From: CBFIDE01 sp965661265
GTDB taxonomy: Bacteria > Bacteroidota > Bacteroidia > Flavobacteriales > Schleiferiaceae
Direction of reading: 5' to 3'
Length of the DNA stretch: 63,503 bases
Assembly (NCBI GenBank): GCA_965661265.1
Contig: CBFIDE010000013.1
Span: 1 to 63,503 of the forward strand
Below are positions 24,508 through 34,323 of the stretch, in pieces (positions within the stretch are counted from its first letter, which is position 1; every line of letters starts with the position of its first letter). The notes below the pieces were generated by a model. It was not told where the DNA came from. It saw nothing but the letters and a program-made list of their open reading frames with translations, and did no database searches. The position numbers were made by a program, and so were the translations under genes.

Positions 24508-26271
24508 ATGAAGACTTTTTTAAAAATGCTTTTGGCGGTGGTTTTAGGTGGCGGGCTATTGTTTTTCCTTTTGTTCATAATGCTTGTGTCCATTGCATCA
24601 TTATCTGAAACCAAGGCTCCAATTCCTAAAAATGCAGTTTTAAAAATAAGCTTGAACAATCAATTCACTGAAAGAGCAAAAGAAGATCCTTTTCAAGACT
24701 TAGATGCTTTAGGGTTTAGTAGCCAAAGCCCTGTTGGGATTTTAAGCTTAAAAAGTGCTTTAAAAAAGGCTGAATCGGATGACAATATTAAAGGTGTCTT
24801 CCTTTCTGGGGGATTTCCAATGGCCGGGCATGCTAGTCTTAAGGAAATCCATGCGGCCTTAAAAGAATTTAAAGCTTCTGGTAAGTTCATTTATGGCTAC
24901 TCCGAGATCTTAAGTCAAAAAGGTCTTTTCCTTTCTACAGCTGCCGATACCTTCTTTGTAAATCCTGAAGGATATGTAGAGTGGAATGGCTTAAGTGCAT
25001 CTGTTATGTATTATCAAGATGCTCTGGCTAAAATTGGTTTGAATCCTGAGGTTCTAAGAGCAAGTGGAAACAGATTTAAAAGTGCCGTTGAGCCATTCTT
25101 GAGGCAGGACATGAGTCCTGAAAACAGAATGCAGCTTGATCAACTAATCGGAGGAATTTGGAAAGTCTATCTTAAGGACATGAGTTTGGAGACAGGCTTA
25201 AGCACTGAAGAACTAAATGATTTAGCAAACAACTTTAATACTAGTGATCCTAAAATCGCGCTAAGCAATAAACTTATTAAAGCTACTGCTTACTATGACC
25301 AAGCAATGGAAGCAATGGCCAGAGAATTGGATGTTGATGAAATTGACGACATCAATTTTATATCAATGTCTAAATATGATAAAAATACTACAGCCAAAAA
25401 TGGATCTGTAACGGGAGATAAAATTGCGGTTATTATAGCTCAAGGCGATATTGTTGATGGAAAGGGTGATGAATACAGTATCGGATCTGTAAGAATATCA
25501 AAAGCTATCCGAAAAGCCAGATTAAACGATAAGGTAAAGGCCGTTGTCCTTAGGGTGAATAGCCCAGGTGGTAGCGCTTTGGCTTCTGAAGTTATCTGGA
25601 GAGAGATGGACCTTTTAAAAGATACTAAACCTGTAGTAGTTTCTATGGGAGATTTAGCAGCCTCTGGTGGATATTATATTTCTGCATTTGCTGACACTAT
25701 CGTGGCTCAAGAAAATACAATCACTGGAAGTATTGGTGCCTTTGGACTCTTCTTTACTGGAGAGGAGTTGATGCACGATAAACTTGGATTGAACATTGAA
25801 ACTGTAAAAACAAATGAATATTCTGACCTAGGAACCTTTGATAGAAGCCTTACAGAATCTGAAAAGACGATGATGATTGCTCAAGTTGACAGAATCTATT
25901 CTACTTTCAAAAGTAGAGTAGCAGAAGGTCGTGGACTTAGTGTTGAATATGTTGATTCTGTTGGTCAAGGTAGAGTATGGACTGGATCTGATGCAAAGGA
26001 GCTTGGCCTAGTAGATGTTTTAGGTAACTTAAATGATGCTATTGACATTGCTAAAAATATGGCAAATCTTGAGGATGATGTAAGAATAGTTGAGTACCCT
26101 GAACTAAAAGATCCTTGGCTAGAAATTATTGAAGGATTAGGTGGAAGCGTTGAAGCCTATGCTGTGAAAAATCAATTGGGCGAATATGCTAGATACTTTA
26201 ATGTCTATAAAAAGGTTGAAAGTATGCAGGGTTTCCAAACAAGACTAGAGTATGATCTAGTAGTAGATTAA
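24508..26271 (+). CDS. sppA: Signal peptide peptidase SppA, 67K type
   Basis: A membrane-bound serine/lysine protease that degrades cleaved signal peptides. It has an N-terminal membrane helix (about 5-30) and two S49 domains. The catalytic dyad is Lys191 (GNRFKSAVEPF) in the N-terminal half and Ser386 (DLAASGGYY) in the C-terminal half, a spacing equal to that of the E. coli enzyme (209/409). The length of 587 residues matches the long type. Its stop shares a base with the start of the VUT transporter gene, forming a three-gene operon with the flippase-like protein. Confidence 0.95.
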   Translation: MKTFLKMLLAVVLGGGLLFFLLFIMLVSIASLSETKAPIPKNAVLKISLNNQFTERAKEDPFQDLDALGFSSQSPVGILSLKSALKKAESDDNIKGVFLSGGFPMAGHASLKEIHAALKEFKASGKFIYGYSEILSQKGLFLSTAADTFFVNPEGYVEWNGLSASVMYYQDALAKIGLNPEVLRASGNRFKSAVEPFLRQDMSPENRMQLDQLIGGIWKVYLKDMSLETGLSTEELNDLANNFNTSDPKIALSNKLIKATAYYDQAMEAMARELDVDEIDDINFISMSKYDKNTTAKNGSVTGDKIAVIIAQGDIVDGKGDEYSIGSVRISKAIRKARLNDKVKAVVLRVNSPGGSALASEVIWREMDLLKDTKPVVVSMGDLAASGGYYISAFADTIVAQENTITGSIGAFGLFFTGEELMHDKLGLNIETVKTNEYSDLGTFDRSLTESEKTMMIAQVDRIYSTFKSRVAEGRGLSVEYVDSVGQGRVWTGSDAKELGLVDVLGNLNDAIDIAKNMANLEDDVRIVEYPELKDPWLEIIEGLGGSVEAYAVKNQLGEYARYFNVYKKVESMQGFQTRLEYDLVVD

Positions 26272-26966
26272 TGAGCATTATTACTGAAAAAACATCAAGA
26301 CCAGAAGAGGCTACCTTTTTATACTTGCTTCTTGCTGGTCTTTTTATTGCAAGCCTAGTTAGCTGCAATCTTATTGCCAATAAATTTGTTGAGGTTGATT
26401 TGGGCTTTAAGGTTTTCTATGTTTCTGCTGGAGTTTTGCCTTATCCAATCACTTTCTTAATAACTGATATTCTATCTGAGGTATTTGGCAGAAAAAAAAC
26501 GAATAAAGTTGTGTTAGTAGGATTCTTTGCCAGTGTACTTGTATTAGGCATTCTTCTTTTAGGCCATAATTTTCCAGCTATTTCTTCCTCTCCTGTTACA
26601 GATAATGAATATGAAAAAGTGTTCAGCAATTCATTCAGAATCATTTCGGCAAGTATGCTTGCCTATCTCGTTGCTCAATTTATTGATATAAGACTCTATC
26701 ATTTTTGGAAGTCAAAGACTAAAGGTAAAATGCTGTGGGTAAGGAATAATTTCTCAACTATTTTCTCACAACTCATCGATACTATTCTGGTAACCTCTGT
26801 TATTTTTATTGGAGTTCAGGACTTTGCTTTTATATCCGGATTAATTCAAGACGGATGGCTATTTAAAGTAATTTTTGCGGCTTTTGACACTATTCTGATT
26901 TACATAATCATGTTCTTTATAAGGAGGTATTTCAAATTGAAAATTGGAGAAGAAATTATACTTTGA
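26271..26966 (+). CDS. Queuosine precursor transporter (VUT family, DUF165)
   Basis: A 231-residue inner-membrane protein with about six helices, of the YhhQ/VUT family that imports queuosine precursors such as preQ0/preQ1. Family segments include SLVSCNLIANKFVE (about 24-37), LPYPITFLITDILSEVFGRK (about 56-75) and RNNFSTIFSQLIDT. It overlaps sppA by one base and the next gene by four. No que genes are in the window, so the role in queuosine salvage rests on family knowledge only. Confidence 0.9.
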   Translation: MSIITEKTSRPEEATFLYLLLAGLFIASLVSCNLIANKFVEVDLGFKVFYVSAGVLPYPITFLITDILSEVFGRKKTNKVVLVGFFASVLVLGILLLGHNFPAISSSPVTDNEYEKVFSNSFRIISASMLAYLVAQFIDIRLYHFWKSKTKGKMLWVRNNFSTIFSQLIDTILVTSVIFIGVQDFAFISGLIQDGWLFKVIFAAFDTILIYIIMFFIRRYFKLKIGEEIIL

Positions 26967-27913
26967 AAAAAATATTAAAATCTTCAGCCGTACTACTAAA
27001 GCTCGGTCTCTTAATCCTAGCCTCCTATTTTCTGTACAAAAAAATAGATTTAGACTTACTATTAAATTTTGAAGACTTGCCTAAATTTTCAGAGCCACCT
27101 ATTGTTTTGGGCTTTGCTATATTCGGCCTTTTCAATCTTTTGATAGACGTAGAAATTTGGAAACAGTCTCATAGCTTTATTGGCAATATTTCTAGAAAAA
27201 AGGCTTTAAGAAGCAACTTAATTAGCTATTCCTTATCTTTTGTATCACCGGCTAACAGTGGCGAGATGCTAGGTAGATATATAAGCATTGAGGATAAGGT
27301 TCAGAAAAAGAAGGCAGTCTATCTTAGTTTTTGGACAAGCTTCCCTAAGTTGGTTGCCCGATATTTAATAGGTGGAATAGCCACTTTATATTTCCTTTCA
27401 CAGTTTTATGGAAACAATCTCTACTTTATTATACTTGCCCCAGCACTCGTCATTATTACTCTAATTATTTATTTCAAGCTAGGCTTTATTAGAGATTGGT
27501 TGAGTTTGAAAAATATGGGGCGTTTTGAACTAGCTAATTATCTAATTGCGGATAAGCCCTCCATGTCGCAAAAGAGAAAACTTCTTGGCCTTTCTAGCCT
27601 AAAATTTGTTTTTTACAATTTGCAATACGGCTTTTTACTTTTTGCGCTCAAGGGCGATTTTATTCAGCTCCTATATTTAGTTCCGGCCTACTATCTTATT
27701 TCAAGTACCTTACCAAGCATACCTGCAGTTGATTTCATAGTAAAATCAGCTTTTGCTGTCTGGCTTTTTGAGGGATTAGGCTTTACCAATGAGGACCTTC
27801 TAATTACCAGTACCTTTATGTGGATTTTTAATATTTGCCTTCCGGCGATGGTTGGAACCTATAAAATTATGAGCAGCCCTAATCAGAAAATCAAATCGAT
27901 ACTCTCACCTTAG
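26963..27913 (+). CDS. Lysylphosphatidylglycerol synthase-TM-like / UPF0104 flippase-like membrane protein
   Basis: A 316-residue protein with about eight membrane helices, beginning with a TTG codon that overlaps the VUT stop by four bases. The segment SYSLSFVSPANSGEMLGRY (about 85-103) matches the conserved core of the LPG_synthase_TM/UPF0104 family (S-x-x-x-P-[AG]-x-x-G-E). These proteins may move lipids or lipid-linked molecules across the membrane; the substrate here is unknown. Its last 23 bases overlap the convergent DUF2797 gene. Confidence 0.82.
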   Translation: MKKILKSSAVLLKLGLLILASYFLYKKIDLDLLLNFEDLPKFSEPPIVLGFAIFGLFNLLIDVEIWKQSHSFIGNISRKKALRSNLISYSLSFVSPANSGEMLGRYISIEDKVQKKKAVYLSFWTSFPKLVARYLIGGIATLYFLSQFYGNNLYFIILAPALVIITLIIYFKLGFIRDWLSLKNMGRFELANYLIADKPSMSQKRKLLGLSSLKFVFYNLQYGFLLFALKGDFIQLLYLVPAYYLISSTLPSIPAVDFIVKSAFAVWLFEGLGFTNEDLLITSTFMWIFNICLPAMVGTYKIMSSPNQKIKSILSP

Positions 27914-28688
27914 CCCCCGTGGAAGCGCGGATATTTAAAACCGAATTATCAGAGAATATTAAATACTGACCTCTAATTCCAATGAGCTCTTTCTCGATTT
28001 CCTGAACTTTATCTAAATTAAGACTATTTACTTTTAGTGGATAATGATCAACAGGGTATTCAAATTTATTTATTTCTTGATCCTGGCTTATATAGGTCTT
28101 TAAGTCGCCCTCTAAATGTTCTGACAATTCATGTTTTTTAGCTAGTAAATCAACCTCCTCTTCATCATTACTCAACATTTTACGATAGTTTGTTTTATCA
28201 TTGAGGTAGTTTTTCAAAACAACTTCTATTTGTCCTGCTAAAAATCTATTCTCCGTTCTTGCCAGAACAATCGCGCTAGACGCTCCTTGGTCTATCCAAC
28301 GTGTTCTCATTTGTACCGCACGGGTCACTCCCACTTTTACTCCACCACTTTGGGCAATATAAACCACGTGCTCTTGCAATTGAAAAGACTTCTCAAAATC
28401 TAGATCTCTATCTTCTTTATCCAAATGTGCCCTACTCAACTCTGGTCTAATAATACTTTCTGCAGCCTCAGGAGCTGTGAAAAAGCAATTCTTACAAAAG
28501 CCCATTCTAAAAAGATCAGGAAAAATATTCTGACAAGAAGAACACTTTTTCTCACCTAAATAGTTAATTTTTAATGTTTTATGAATTAGTTTATTCAAAT
28601 GAATAAAATCATTCTCTGTTTTAAGTAAATATTGAACCTGAGAATCTTCATAGCTTCTCATCTTTCTTAAATACGATATCCATTCCAT
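27891..28688 (-). CDS. DUF2797 family zinc-ribbon-containing protein
   Basis: A 265-residue cytoplasmic protein with a Cys4 zinc site at 49, 52, 65 and 68 (KKCSSC and FCKNCF). The family core follows, including EHVVYIAQSGGVKVGVTRAVQMRTRWIDQGA, which resembles a GIY-YIG-type nuclease fold (VYIA...KVGVT), and later residues LARTENRFLAGQIE. The function of the family is not known. It is divergent from the GH3 gene with a 39-base gap and overlaps the upstream flippase gene tail to tail. Confidence 0.88.
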   Translation of the reverse strand: MEWISYLRKMRSYEDSQVQYLLKTENDFIHLNKLIHKTLKINYLGEKKCSSCQNIFPDLFRMGFCKNCFFTAPEAAESIIRPELSRAHLDKEDRDLDFEKSFQLQEHVVYIAQSGGVKVGVTRAVQMRTRWIDQGASSAIVLARTENRFLAGQIEVVLKNYLNDKTNYRKMLSNDEEEVDLLAKKHELSEHLEGDLKTYISQDQEINKFEYPVDHYPLKVNSLNLDKVQEIEKELIGIRGQYLIFSDNSVLNIRASTGAKVRVSI

Positions 28689-28727
28689 GGGTAGAATTCT
28701 TATTTTTAGGCCTTCAACAAATAGTTT

Positions 28728-30254
28728 ATGAAGATAGACCTTCTCAATTCATTTTTAAGTTGGCGAATGAAAAAGCGCTTTCATCAAATAGAGCTTTTTC
28801 GCAAATATCCGATTGAGGTTCAAAATGAACTTATGACGGATTTAATTTCTACTGCCAAAGATACTGAATGGGGACGCAAATATGGTTTTGAAGGCATAAG
28901 GACTTATCAAGACTTTAAAAGAAATATCCCTCTAAGCACTTATGAAGATTTTGAAGGAGATGTGGAGCGCACTCGGAAAGGAGAGCAAAATATTTTTTGG
29001 CCTACTGAAATAAAATGGTTCGCTAAGTCTAGCGGAACTACAAGCAGCAAAAGCAAGTTTATCCCTGTGAGCAAGGAGGCATTAGAAGATTGTCATTTTA
29101 AAGGAGGAAAAGACTTACTCTCTATTTATTGCAACAATAATCCCGAGACAAAAATATTCTCTGGTATGAGTCTTAGATTAGGAGGATCAACCTTTGTAAA
29201 TCAATTGGATAATAAATCATTCTACGGTGATTTATCAGCTATCATCATTGAAAATTTACCTTTCTGGGTTGAGCTTAAAAGCACACCAAACAATAAGATC
29301 AGTCTTATGTCAGAGTGGGAAGAAAAAATAGAGGCCATTGCCAATACAACCATAAGAGAAGATGTGAGCAATCTTGCAGGTGTACCTTCCTGGATGTTGG
29401 TTCTAGCAAAAAAAGTTTTAGAGAAAACTGGCAAAAGCAATCTCCATGAAGTTTGGCCAAATCTTGAATTATACATGCACGGAGGAGTAAACTTCACTCC
29501 GTATAAGCAACAGTTCCAAGAATTACTTCCAAATAAAGAATTCAATTATCTAGAAACCTATAATGCCTCGGAAGGCTTTTTCGGGATTCAAGATTTGAGC
29601 AACAGTGACGAAATGCTCTTAATGCTGGACTATGGGATCTTCTATGAGTTTATCCCTATGTCTCAATTTAATGGTGTAAACTCTGATACCATTAGACTTG
29701 AAGATGTTGAATTAGGTGTCAATTATGCTGTAGTTATTTCAACTAATGCCGGCCTATGGAGATACCTTATCGGAGATACAGTTCAGTTTACTTCTATCCA
29801 CCCTTTTAGATTAAAAGTATCTGGTAGAACCAAGCATTTCATTAATGCCTTTGGCGAAGAGATTATTATAGATAATGCGGAGAGAGCACTTAAAAAAGCA
29901 TGCGAGGCTACAGGAGCTGTAGTTCATGAATATACTGCTGCGCCCGTTTATATGAGTGGCGAATCTTCAGGTGCACATGAATGGCTCATAGAATTTGAAA
30001 GGGAACCAGATTCATTATCAAATTTTAAAACCTTTTTAGATAAAGGTTTAAAAGAAGTCAACTCTGATTACGAAGCAAAAAGGCATAAAAACATGGCATT
30101 ACATGAGCCAATTATTCACCAAGCGAGTCCTGAATTATTTTATAATTGGTTAAAACATAAAGGAAAATTAGGTGGTCAACACAAAGTTCCAAGGCTATCA
30201 AACAATCGTTCTTATATGGATGAGTTATTAGAGATGAACTCTGTTCTTAATTAA
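28728..30254 (+). CDS. GH3-family acyl-adenylating enzyme
   Basis: A 508-residue protein of the GH3 auxin-responsive family, which activates carboxylic acids with ATP and conjugates them to amino acids in plants. Visible features are FAKSSGTTSSKSKFIPV (ATP-binding P-loop-like motif, about 101-117), YNASEGFFGIQ (adenylate motif, about 280-290), GLWRYLIGDTVQFTS (about 341-355) and RTKHFINAFGEE. GH3 homologues are widespread in Bacteroidota but their substrates are unknown. The ATG follows a 39-base divergent gap. The next two genes follow at 5 and 48 bases. Confidence 0.92.
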   Translation: MKIDLLNSFLSWRMKKRFHQIELFRKYPIEVQNELMTDLISTAKDTEWGRKYGFEGIRTYQDFKRNIPLSTYEDFEGDVERTRKGEQNIFWPTEIKWFAKSSGTTSSKSKFIPVSKEALEDCHFKGGKDLLSIYCNNNPETKIFSGMSLRLGGSTFVNQLDNKSFYGDLSAIIIENLPFWVELKSTPNNKISLMSEWEEKIEAIANTTIREDVSNLAGVPSWMLVLAKKVLEKTGKSNLHEVWPNLELYMHGGVNFTPYKQQFQELLPNKEFNYLETYNASEGFFGIQDLSNSDEMLLMLDYGIFYEFIPMSQFNGVNSDTIRLEDVELGVNYAVVISTNAGLWRYLIGDTVQFTSIHPFRLKVSGRTKHFINAFGEEIIIDNAERALKKACEATGAVVHEYTAAPVYMSGESSGAHEWLIEFEREPDSLSNFKTFLDKGLKEVNSDYEAKRHKNMALHEPIIHQASPELFYNWLKHKGKLGGQHKVPRLSNNRSYMDELLEMNSVLN

Positions 30255-30259
30255 GACTT

Positions 30260-31054
30260 ATGTATAGACTTCTTTTATTTTTTTCTTTATTAACTGCGAG
30301 TACTATTCATGCTCAATCAACTTCGGAACTAATTTTAGAATTTAAAGAAGTTGATCAGCTAGAAATGGATCCCTTTGGAAACTACTACTTAGCTAATAAA
30401 GAAGAGATAAGAAAATACAACTCAGAAGGCGAACTGCTTTATAGATACAGTGATCCCATACTCGGCGACCTTTCCAAGATTGATTTATTAAATGCATTAA
30501 ACCCACTACTCTATTATCAGGATGTCAATAGAATAATAATTTTAGACAATCGACTAAATCAAAGTTTAATCACAAATACCTTGATGGAGTATGAGCTGTA
30601 TGACCCTAAGTTAGTTTCCTATTCTGATCAGGACAATTGTTGGATTTATGATCAGGCTACGGATAAGTTATGGCGCTTTAATTTCCGAAAGGCAAGTATG
30701 GGTTCTCAAAGCCTTTTGATCAATCAAATTGTTGGTAATAACACACAGCCTGGTATTTTATATAGCACAATTGACCGCTTATATCTTTATGTCCCAGACC
30801 ATGGAGTCTTTATTTTTGATGCCTTAGGAGCTTACCTAGAAAAACTAAATATTAAGACTCTAGAAAACTTTGAAATTACTAAAGAGTACTTCTACTATAC
30901 CCAATCAGGAAAATTATTCAGATACAATTGGAATAAACAGGATCAAGAAGCAGTTCTTGGCATTGACAAAGAGCTTGGAAAATTCAAAATACAAGATGGA
31001 TTCATTTATTTTTTAAATTCATCAAGACTTGAAAGAATTAAAGTACCGAAATAA
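30260..31054 (+). CDS. Secreted propeller-like protein of unknown function
   Basis: A 264-residue protein with a signal peptide (about 1-18, TIHAQ) and a body of repeated short strand units (LEMDPFGNYYLANKEEIRKYN, LYRYSDPILGDLSKID, CWIYDQATDKLWRFNF). These look like a small beta-propeller of the NHL/PQQ type. No catalytic motif is visible. It follows the GH3 gene by 5 bases, so it is likely in the same transcript. It is probably periplasmic, since no sorting domain is present. Confidence 0.72.
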   Translation: MYRLLLFFSLLTASTIHAQSTSELILEFKEVDQLEMDPFGNYYLANKEEIRKYNSEGELLYRYSDPILGDLSKIDLLNALNPLLYYQDVNRIIILDNRLNQSLITNTLMEYELYDPKLVSYSDQDNCWIYDQATDKLWRFNFRKASMGSQSLLINQIVGNNTQPGILYSTIDRLYLYVPDHGVFIFDALGAYLEKLNIKTLENFEITKEYFYYTQSGKLFRYNWNKQDQEAVLGIDKELGKFKIQDGFIYFLNSSRLERIKVPK

Positions 31055-31066
31055 GTCTTAAATATT

Positions 31067-31074
31067 TAGATTTG
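31067..31074 (+). promoter_or_regulatory. -7 promoter box (TAGATTTG) of the deoxynucleoside kinase
   Basis: Matches TAnnTTTG and lies 28 bases before the ATG at 31103. Confidence 0.45.
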
Positions 31075-31102
31075 TTAGAATTACACATTATAAATAAATA
31101 GC

Positions 31103-31717
31103 ATGCATATTGCAATCTCTGGAAATATTGGCTCTGGTAAAACTACTCTAACCAGTATGTTAGCCAAACACTATAAATGGACACCTCAATATGAGGATGT
31201 AGAGGACAATCCGTATTTAGACGATTTTTATAGAGAAATGCAAAGATGGTCTTTCAACTTGCAGATCTTTTTCTTGAATTCTAGATTTAGACAAGTAAAG
31301 GAAATCCATGATAGCGGACTTAATGTAATTCAGGATAGAACGATCTATGAAGACGCTCATATTTTTGCTCCCAACTTACATGCCATGGGGCTAATGCCGA
31401 GTAGAGATTACGACAATTATATGAAGCTATTTGGATTAATGGAATCCTTTATTAAAGCTCCAGATATCCTGATTTATTTAAGAGCTAGTATTCCAACCCT
31501 AGTAGCTCAAATTCAAAAAAGAGGGAGGGACTATGAGAACAACATTAGCTTAGATTATTTGAACAGATTAAATGAAAGGTATGAAGCGTGGATTAGTAAT
31601 TACTCTAAAGGAAAGCTTCTTATAATTGATGTGGATAATAATAATTTTGATATCAATCCAGAGCATTTAGGGGAAATTATAAATAAGATAAATGCTGAGA
31701 CTAATGGCTTATTTTAG
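31103..31717 (+). CDS. Deoxynucleoside kinase (dGK/dAK type)
   Basis: A 204-residue P-loop kinase that phosphorylates deoxynucleosides for salvage. Walker A is GNIGSGKTT (7-15). The substrate and lid segments VIQDRTIYEDAHIFA (with the ERS-like DR motif), IYLRASIPTLVAQIQKRGRDYE and IDVDNNNFD are typical of the dCK/dGK family. Specificity (dG, dA or dC) cannot be read with certainty. A strong terminator follows its stop. Confidence 0.9.
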   Translation: MHIAISGNIGSGKTTLTSMLAKHYKWTPQYEDVEDNPYLDDFYREMQRWSFNLQIFFLNSRFRQVKEIHDSGLNVIQDRTIYEDAHIFAPNLHAMGLMPSRDYDNYMKLFGLMESFIKAPDILIYLRASIPTLVAQIQKRGRDYENNISLDYLNRLNERYEAWISNYSKGKLLIIDVDNNNFDINPEHLGEIINKINAETNGLF

Positions 31718-31731
31718 AGAAGTCTTTAAAT

Positions 31732-31761
31732 AAAAAAAGTCCCTAATTAGGGACTTTTTTT
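31732..31761. terminator. Bidirectional terminator between the deoxynucleoside kinase and hppA
   Basis: AAGTCCCTAATTAGGGACTT hairpin with an A7 tract on the left and T6 on the right, serving both convergent genes. Confidence 0.88.
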
Positions 31762-31785
31762 ATGACTTAATATTTCTTGCTTAGC

Positions 31786-34323
31786 TTAGTATAGTTCAAG
31801 CATTCCGTTAAAGTTTTCATCATCTAGCATAAAGATTTTAAGATCGCCCTCAAGTATTCTTTTAGTGCCATCTTTTAAAATCATTTCCCCGCTATAAGCA
31901 CCACTTTGTCCTTCAAATTGAAGACCTCCAGCGATAAGAATAGCTTCTCCTTCTACTTCCATAGAAAAAGCTTCCATGATTTCTTTTGAATCAAGCTTCA
32001 TTGCTATATCAGCAATTCCACCTTCTCCATCACCATGAAATTCAGAATAAAGAACTGTTAGTCTTTTCATGCTTCCGTCTTCAGCTACTACTTTAAGATA
32101 GTTTGTTGTAGCAGAAGGGAAAATAGGTTGCACTTGCATAAATAAAGCAGAAGTCTTAGTTGAATTATGCAATGTACTATCTGATGTCATTCCACCGTCT
32201 ACAGCAATATGTGGAGCAATCACTAGAGATACAATTGACATTAATTTAATTAAGATGTTCATAGAAGGGCCTGAAGTATCTTTGAACGGATCTCCAACAG
32301 TATCTCCAGTTACGGAGGCCTTGTGAGCCTCAGAACCTTTATACTCCATTTTTCCATCTATCATAACACCTTGCTCAAAGGACTTCTTTGCATTATCCCA
32401 TGCACCACCGGCATTATTCATAAATATCCCCATAAGTACACCACTTACTGTAACACCAGCTAATAGACCTCCCAGCATTTCAGCAGAAGAAGTAGTTTCA
32501 AAAACATCCTTAAATCCAAATCCAATAAGTACTGGAGTAATTAATGCAATTGCGCCCGGCAACATCATTTCCTTAATAGAAGCCTTAGTTGAAATCTCAA
32601 CACATTTATCATATTCAGGCTTGGCCTTATACTCCATTATTCCAGGAATATCCTTAAACTGTCTTCTTACTTCATGAACCATAGCCATAGCAGCACGTCC
32701 AACAGCAGCAATAGCCAAAGAAGAGAATATGAATGGAATCATACCTCCAACAAATAACATAGCTAAAACAGGAGCTTTATAGATATCAATACTATTAATT
32801 CCAGCAATTCCAACAAAGGCAGCAAAGAGAGCTAGTGCAGTTAATGCTGCAGAAGCGATTGCAAATCCTTTACCAGTTGCAGCTGTTGTATTACCTACAG
32901 CATCCAAATTATCTGTACGTCCTCTCACCTCTTCAGGCAAACCGCTCATTTCTGCAATTCCACCCGCGTTATCCGCAATAGGACCAAAAGCATCAATAGC
33001 TAACTGCATTGCAGTTGTTGCCATCATACCTGCAGCTGCAATTGCTACACCATAAAGTCCTGCAAAAGCATATGAAAAAATAATACCGGCCGCTAAAATT
33101 AAGATTGGAATAACAGTAGACTGCATACCCATTGCTAAACCAGCAATAATATTTGTAGCATGCCCTGTAGATGATTGATTAATAATACTGTTCACAGGCC
33201 TTTTACCCATTGAAGTATAGAATTCAGTAATCCAGCTCATTAATGCTCCAACAATAGATCCCGTAAGGATTGCCCAGAAAACATCTAGAGAAGAAAACTC
33301 GTAGCCTCTTAAAGAAAGAGATTCTGGTAACATCCATAAGGTTAAAGGATAAGAAGCAACAACAACCATTATTACACTTGACCAGTTACCAATATTCAAT
33401 GCCTTCTGAACAGAACTATTTTCATTGCTAATTCTTACAAACTGCATAGAGATAATAGAGAATATCAATCCTAATCCTGCAATTACCATTGGCAATAAGA
33501 TTGGAGCCATTCCGCCAAATTCATCAGATGAAGAAATCTCTTGCCCTAAAACCATAGTAGCTAATATCGTAGCAACATAAGAACCAAATAAATCAGCTCC
33601 CATACCTGCAACATCACCAACATTATCACCAACATTATCAGCGATAGTTGCTGGGTTTCTAATATCATCCTCAGGAATACCTGCTTCAACTTTTCCTACG
33701 AGGTCAGCACCAACGTCAGCAGCTTTAGTATAAATACCACCACCAACTCTTGCAAATAGTGCAATGGATTCAGCTCCAAGAGAGAATCCAGCTAATACTT
33801 CAATAGCTGTTTTCATTTCATGACCAGTCATTACGGCTCCTTCTGGAACAAAAATCTGGTAAAAAACAATAAACAAACTACCTAATCCTACAACTGCTAA
33901 ACCAGCTACACCAAGACCCATAACTGATCCTCCTGTAAAGGAAACCTTTAAAGCCTTCACAAGACTTGTTCTAGCTGCCTGCGTAGTTCTAACGTTTGCT
34001 TTAGTCGCTATATTCATTCCAAAGTATCCCGCTAAGGCCGAAAGAATTGCTCCAATAATAAAAGCAATAGCGATAATCGGGCTAGAGTGTTCTACCATAG
34101 TACCTGAATAAGCTAAAAGAAGAGCCGCTATAACAACAAAATAAGACATCACCTTCCACTCAGCCTTTAAAAAAGACATTGCTCCATCGGCAATATAACC
34201 TGCTAATTCAGCCATATTCTTTTCTCCTACCTCTTGCTTAGAAACCCAAGCAGACTTAATCATCATAACTATAATTCCAACTAATCCTAAAGCGGGAATT
34301 AAGTAAAGCATCCAATTATTCAT
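31786..34323 (-). CDS. hppA: K+-dependent membrane ion-translocating pyrophosphatase with C-terminal extension
   Basis: Hydrolyses PPi and pumps Na+ or H+ out of the cytoplasm; about 16 membrane helices. The active-site acidic motifs DVGADLVGKVEAGIPEDD, DNVGDNVGDVAG, DNAGGIAEM and GDTVGDPFKDTSGPS are complete. GNTTAATGKG has Ala and Gly at the two positions that mark the K+-dependent class. The family core normally ends just after VIAP (Pro704 here), yet the protein goes on for about 140 residues of soluble, strand-rich sequence (FMQVQPIFPSATTNYLKVV...). That tail should be periplasmic. Na+ versus H+ specificity is not decided here. A promoter box lies about 100 bases upstream. Confidence 0.93.
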   Translation of the reverse strand: MNNWMLYLIPALGLVGIIVMMIKSAWVSKQEVGEKNMAELAGYIADGAMSFLKAEWKVMSYFVVIAALLLAYSGTMVEHSSPIIAIAFIIGAILSALAGYFGMNIATKANVRTTQAARTSLVKALKVSFTGGSVMGLGVAGLAVVGLGSLFIVFYQIFVPEGAVMTGHEMKTAIEVLAGFSLGAESIALFARVGGGIYTKAADVGADLVGKVEAGIPEDDIRNPATIADNVGDNVGDVAGMGADLFGSYVATILATMVLGQEISSSDEFGGMAPILLPMVIAGLGLIFSIISMQFVRISNENSSVQKALNIGNWSSVIMVVVASYPLTLWMLPESLSLRGYEFSSLDVFWAILTGSIVGALMSWITEFYTSMGKRPVNSIINQSSTGHATNIIAGLAMGMQSTVIPILILAAGIIFSYAFAGLYGVAIAAAGMMATTAMQLAIDAFGPIADNAGGIAEMSGLPEEVRGRTDNLDAVGNTTAATGKGFAIASAALTALALFAAFVGIAGINSIDIYKAPVLAMLFVGGMIPFIFSSLAIAAVGRAAMAMVHEVRRQFKDIPGIMEYKAKPEYDKCVEISTKASIKEMMLPGAIALITPVLIGFGFKDVFETTSSAEMLGGLLAGVTVSGVLMGIFMNNAGGAWDNAKKSFEQGVMIDGKMEYKGSEAHKASVTGDTVGDPFKDTSGPSMNILIKLMSIVSLVIAPHIAVDGGMTSDSTLHNSTKTSALFMQVQPIFPSATTNYLKVVAEDGSMKRLTVLYSEFHGDGEGGIADIAMKLDSKEIMEAFSMEVEGEAILIAGGLQFEGQSGAYSGEMILKDGTKRILEGDLKIFMLDDENFNGMLELY

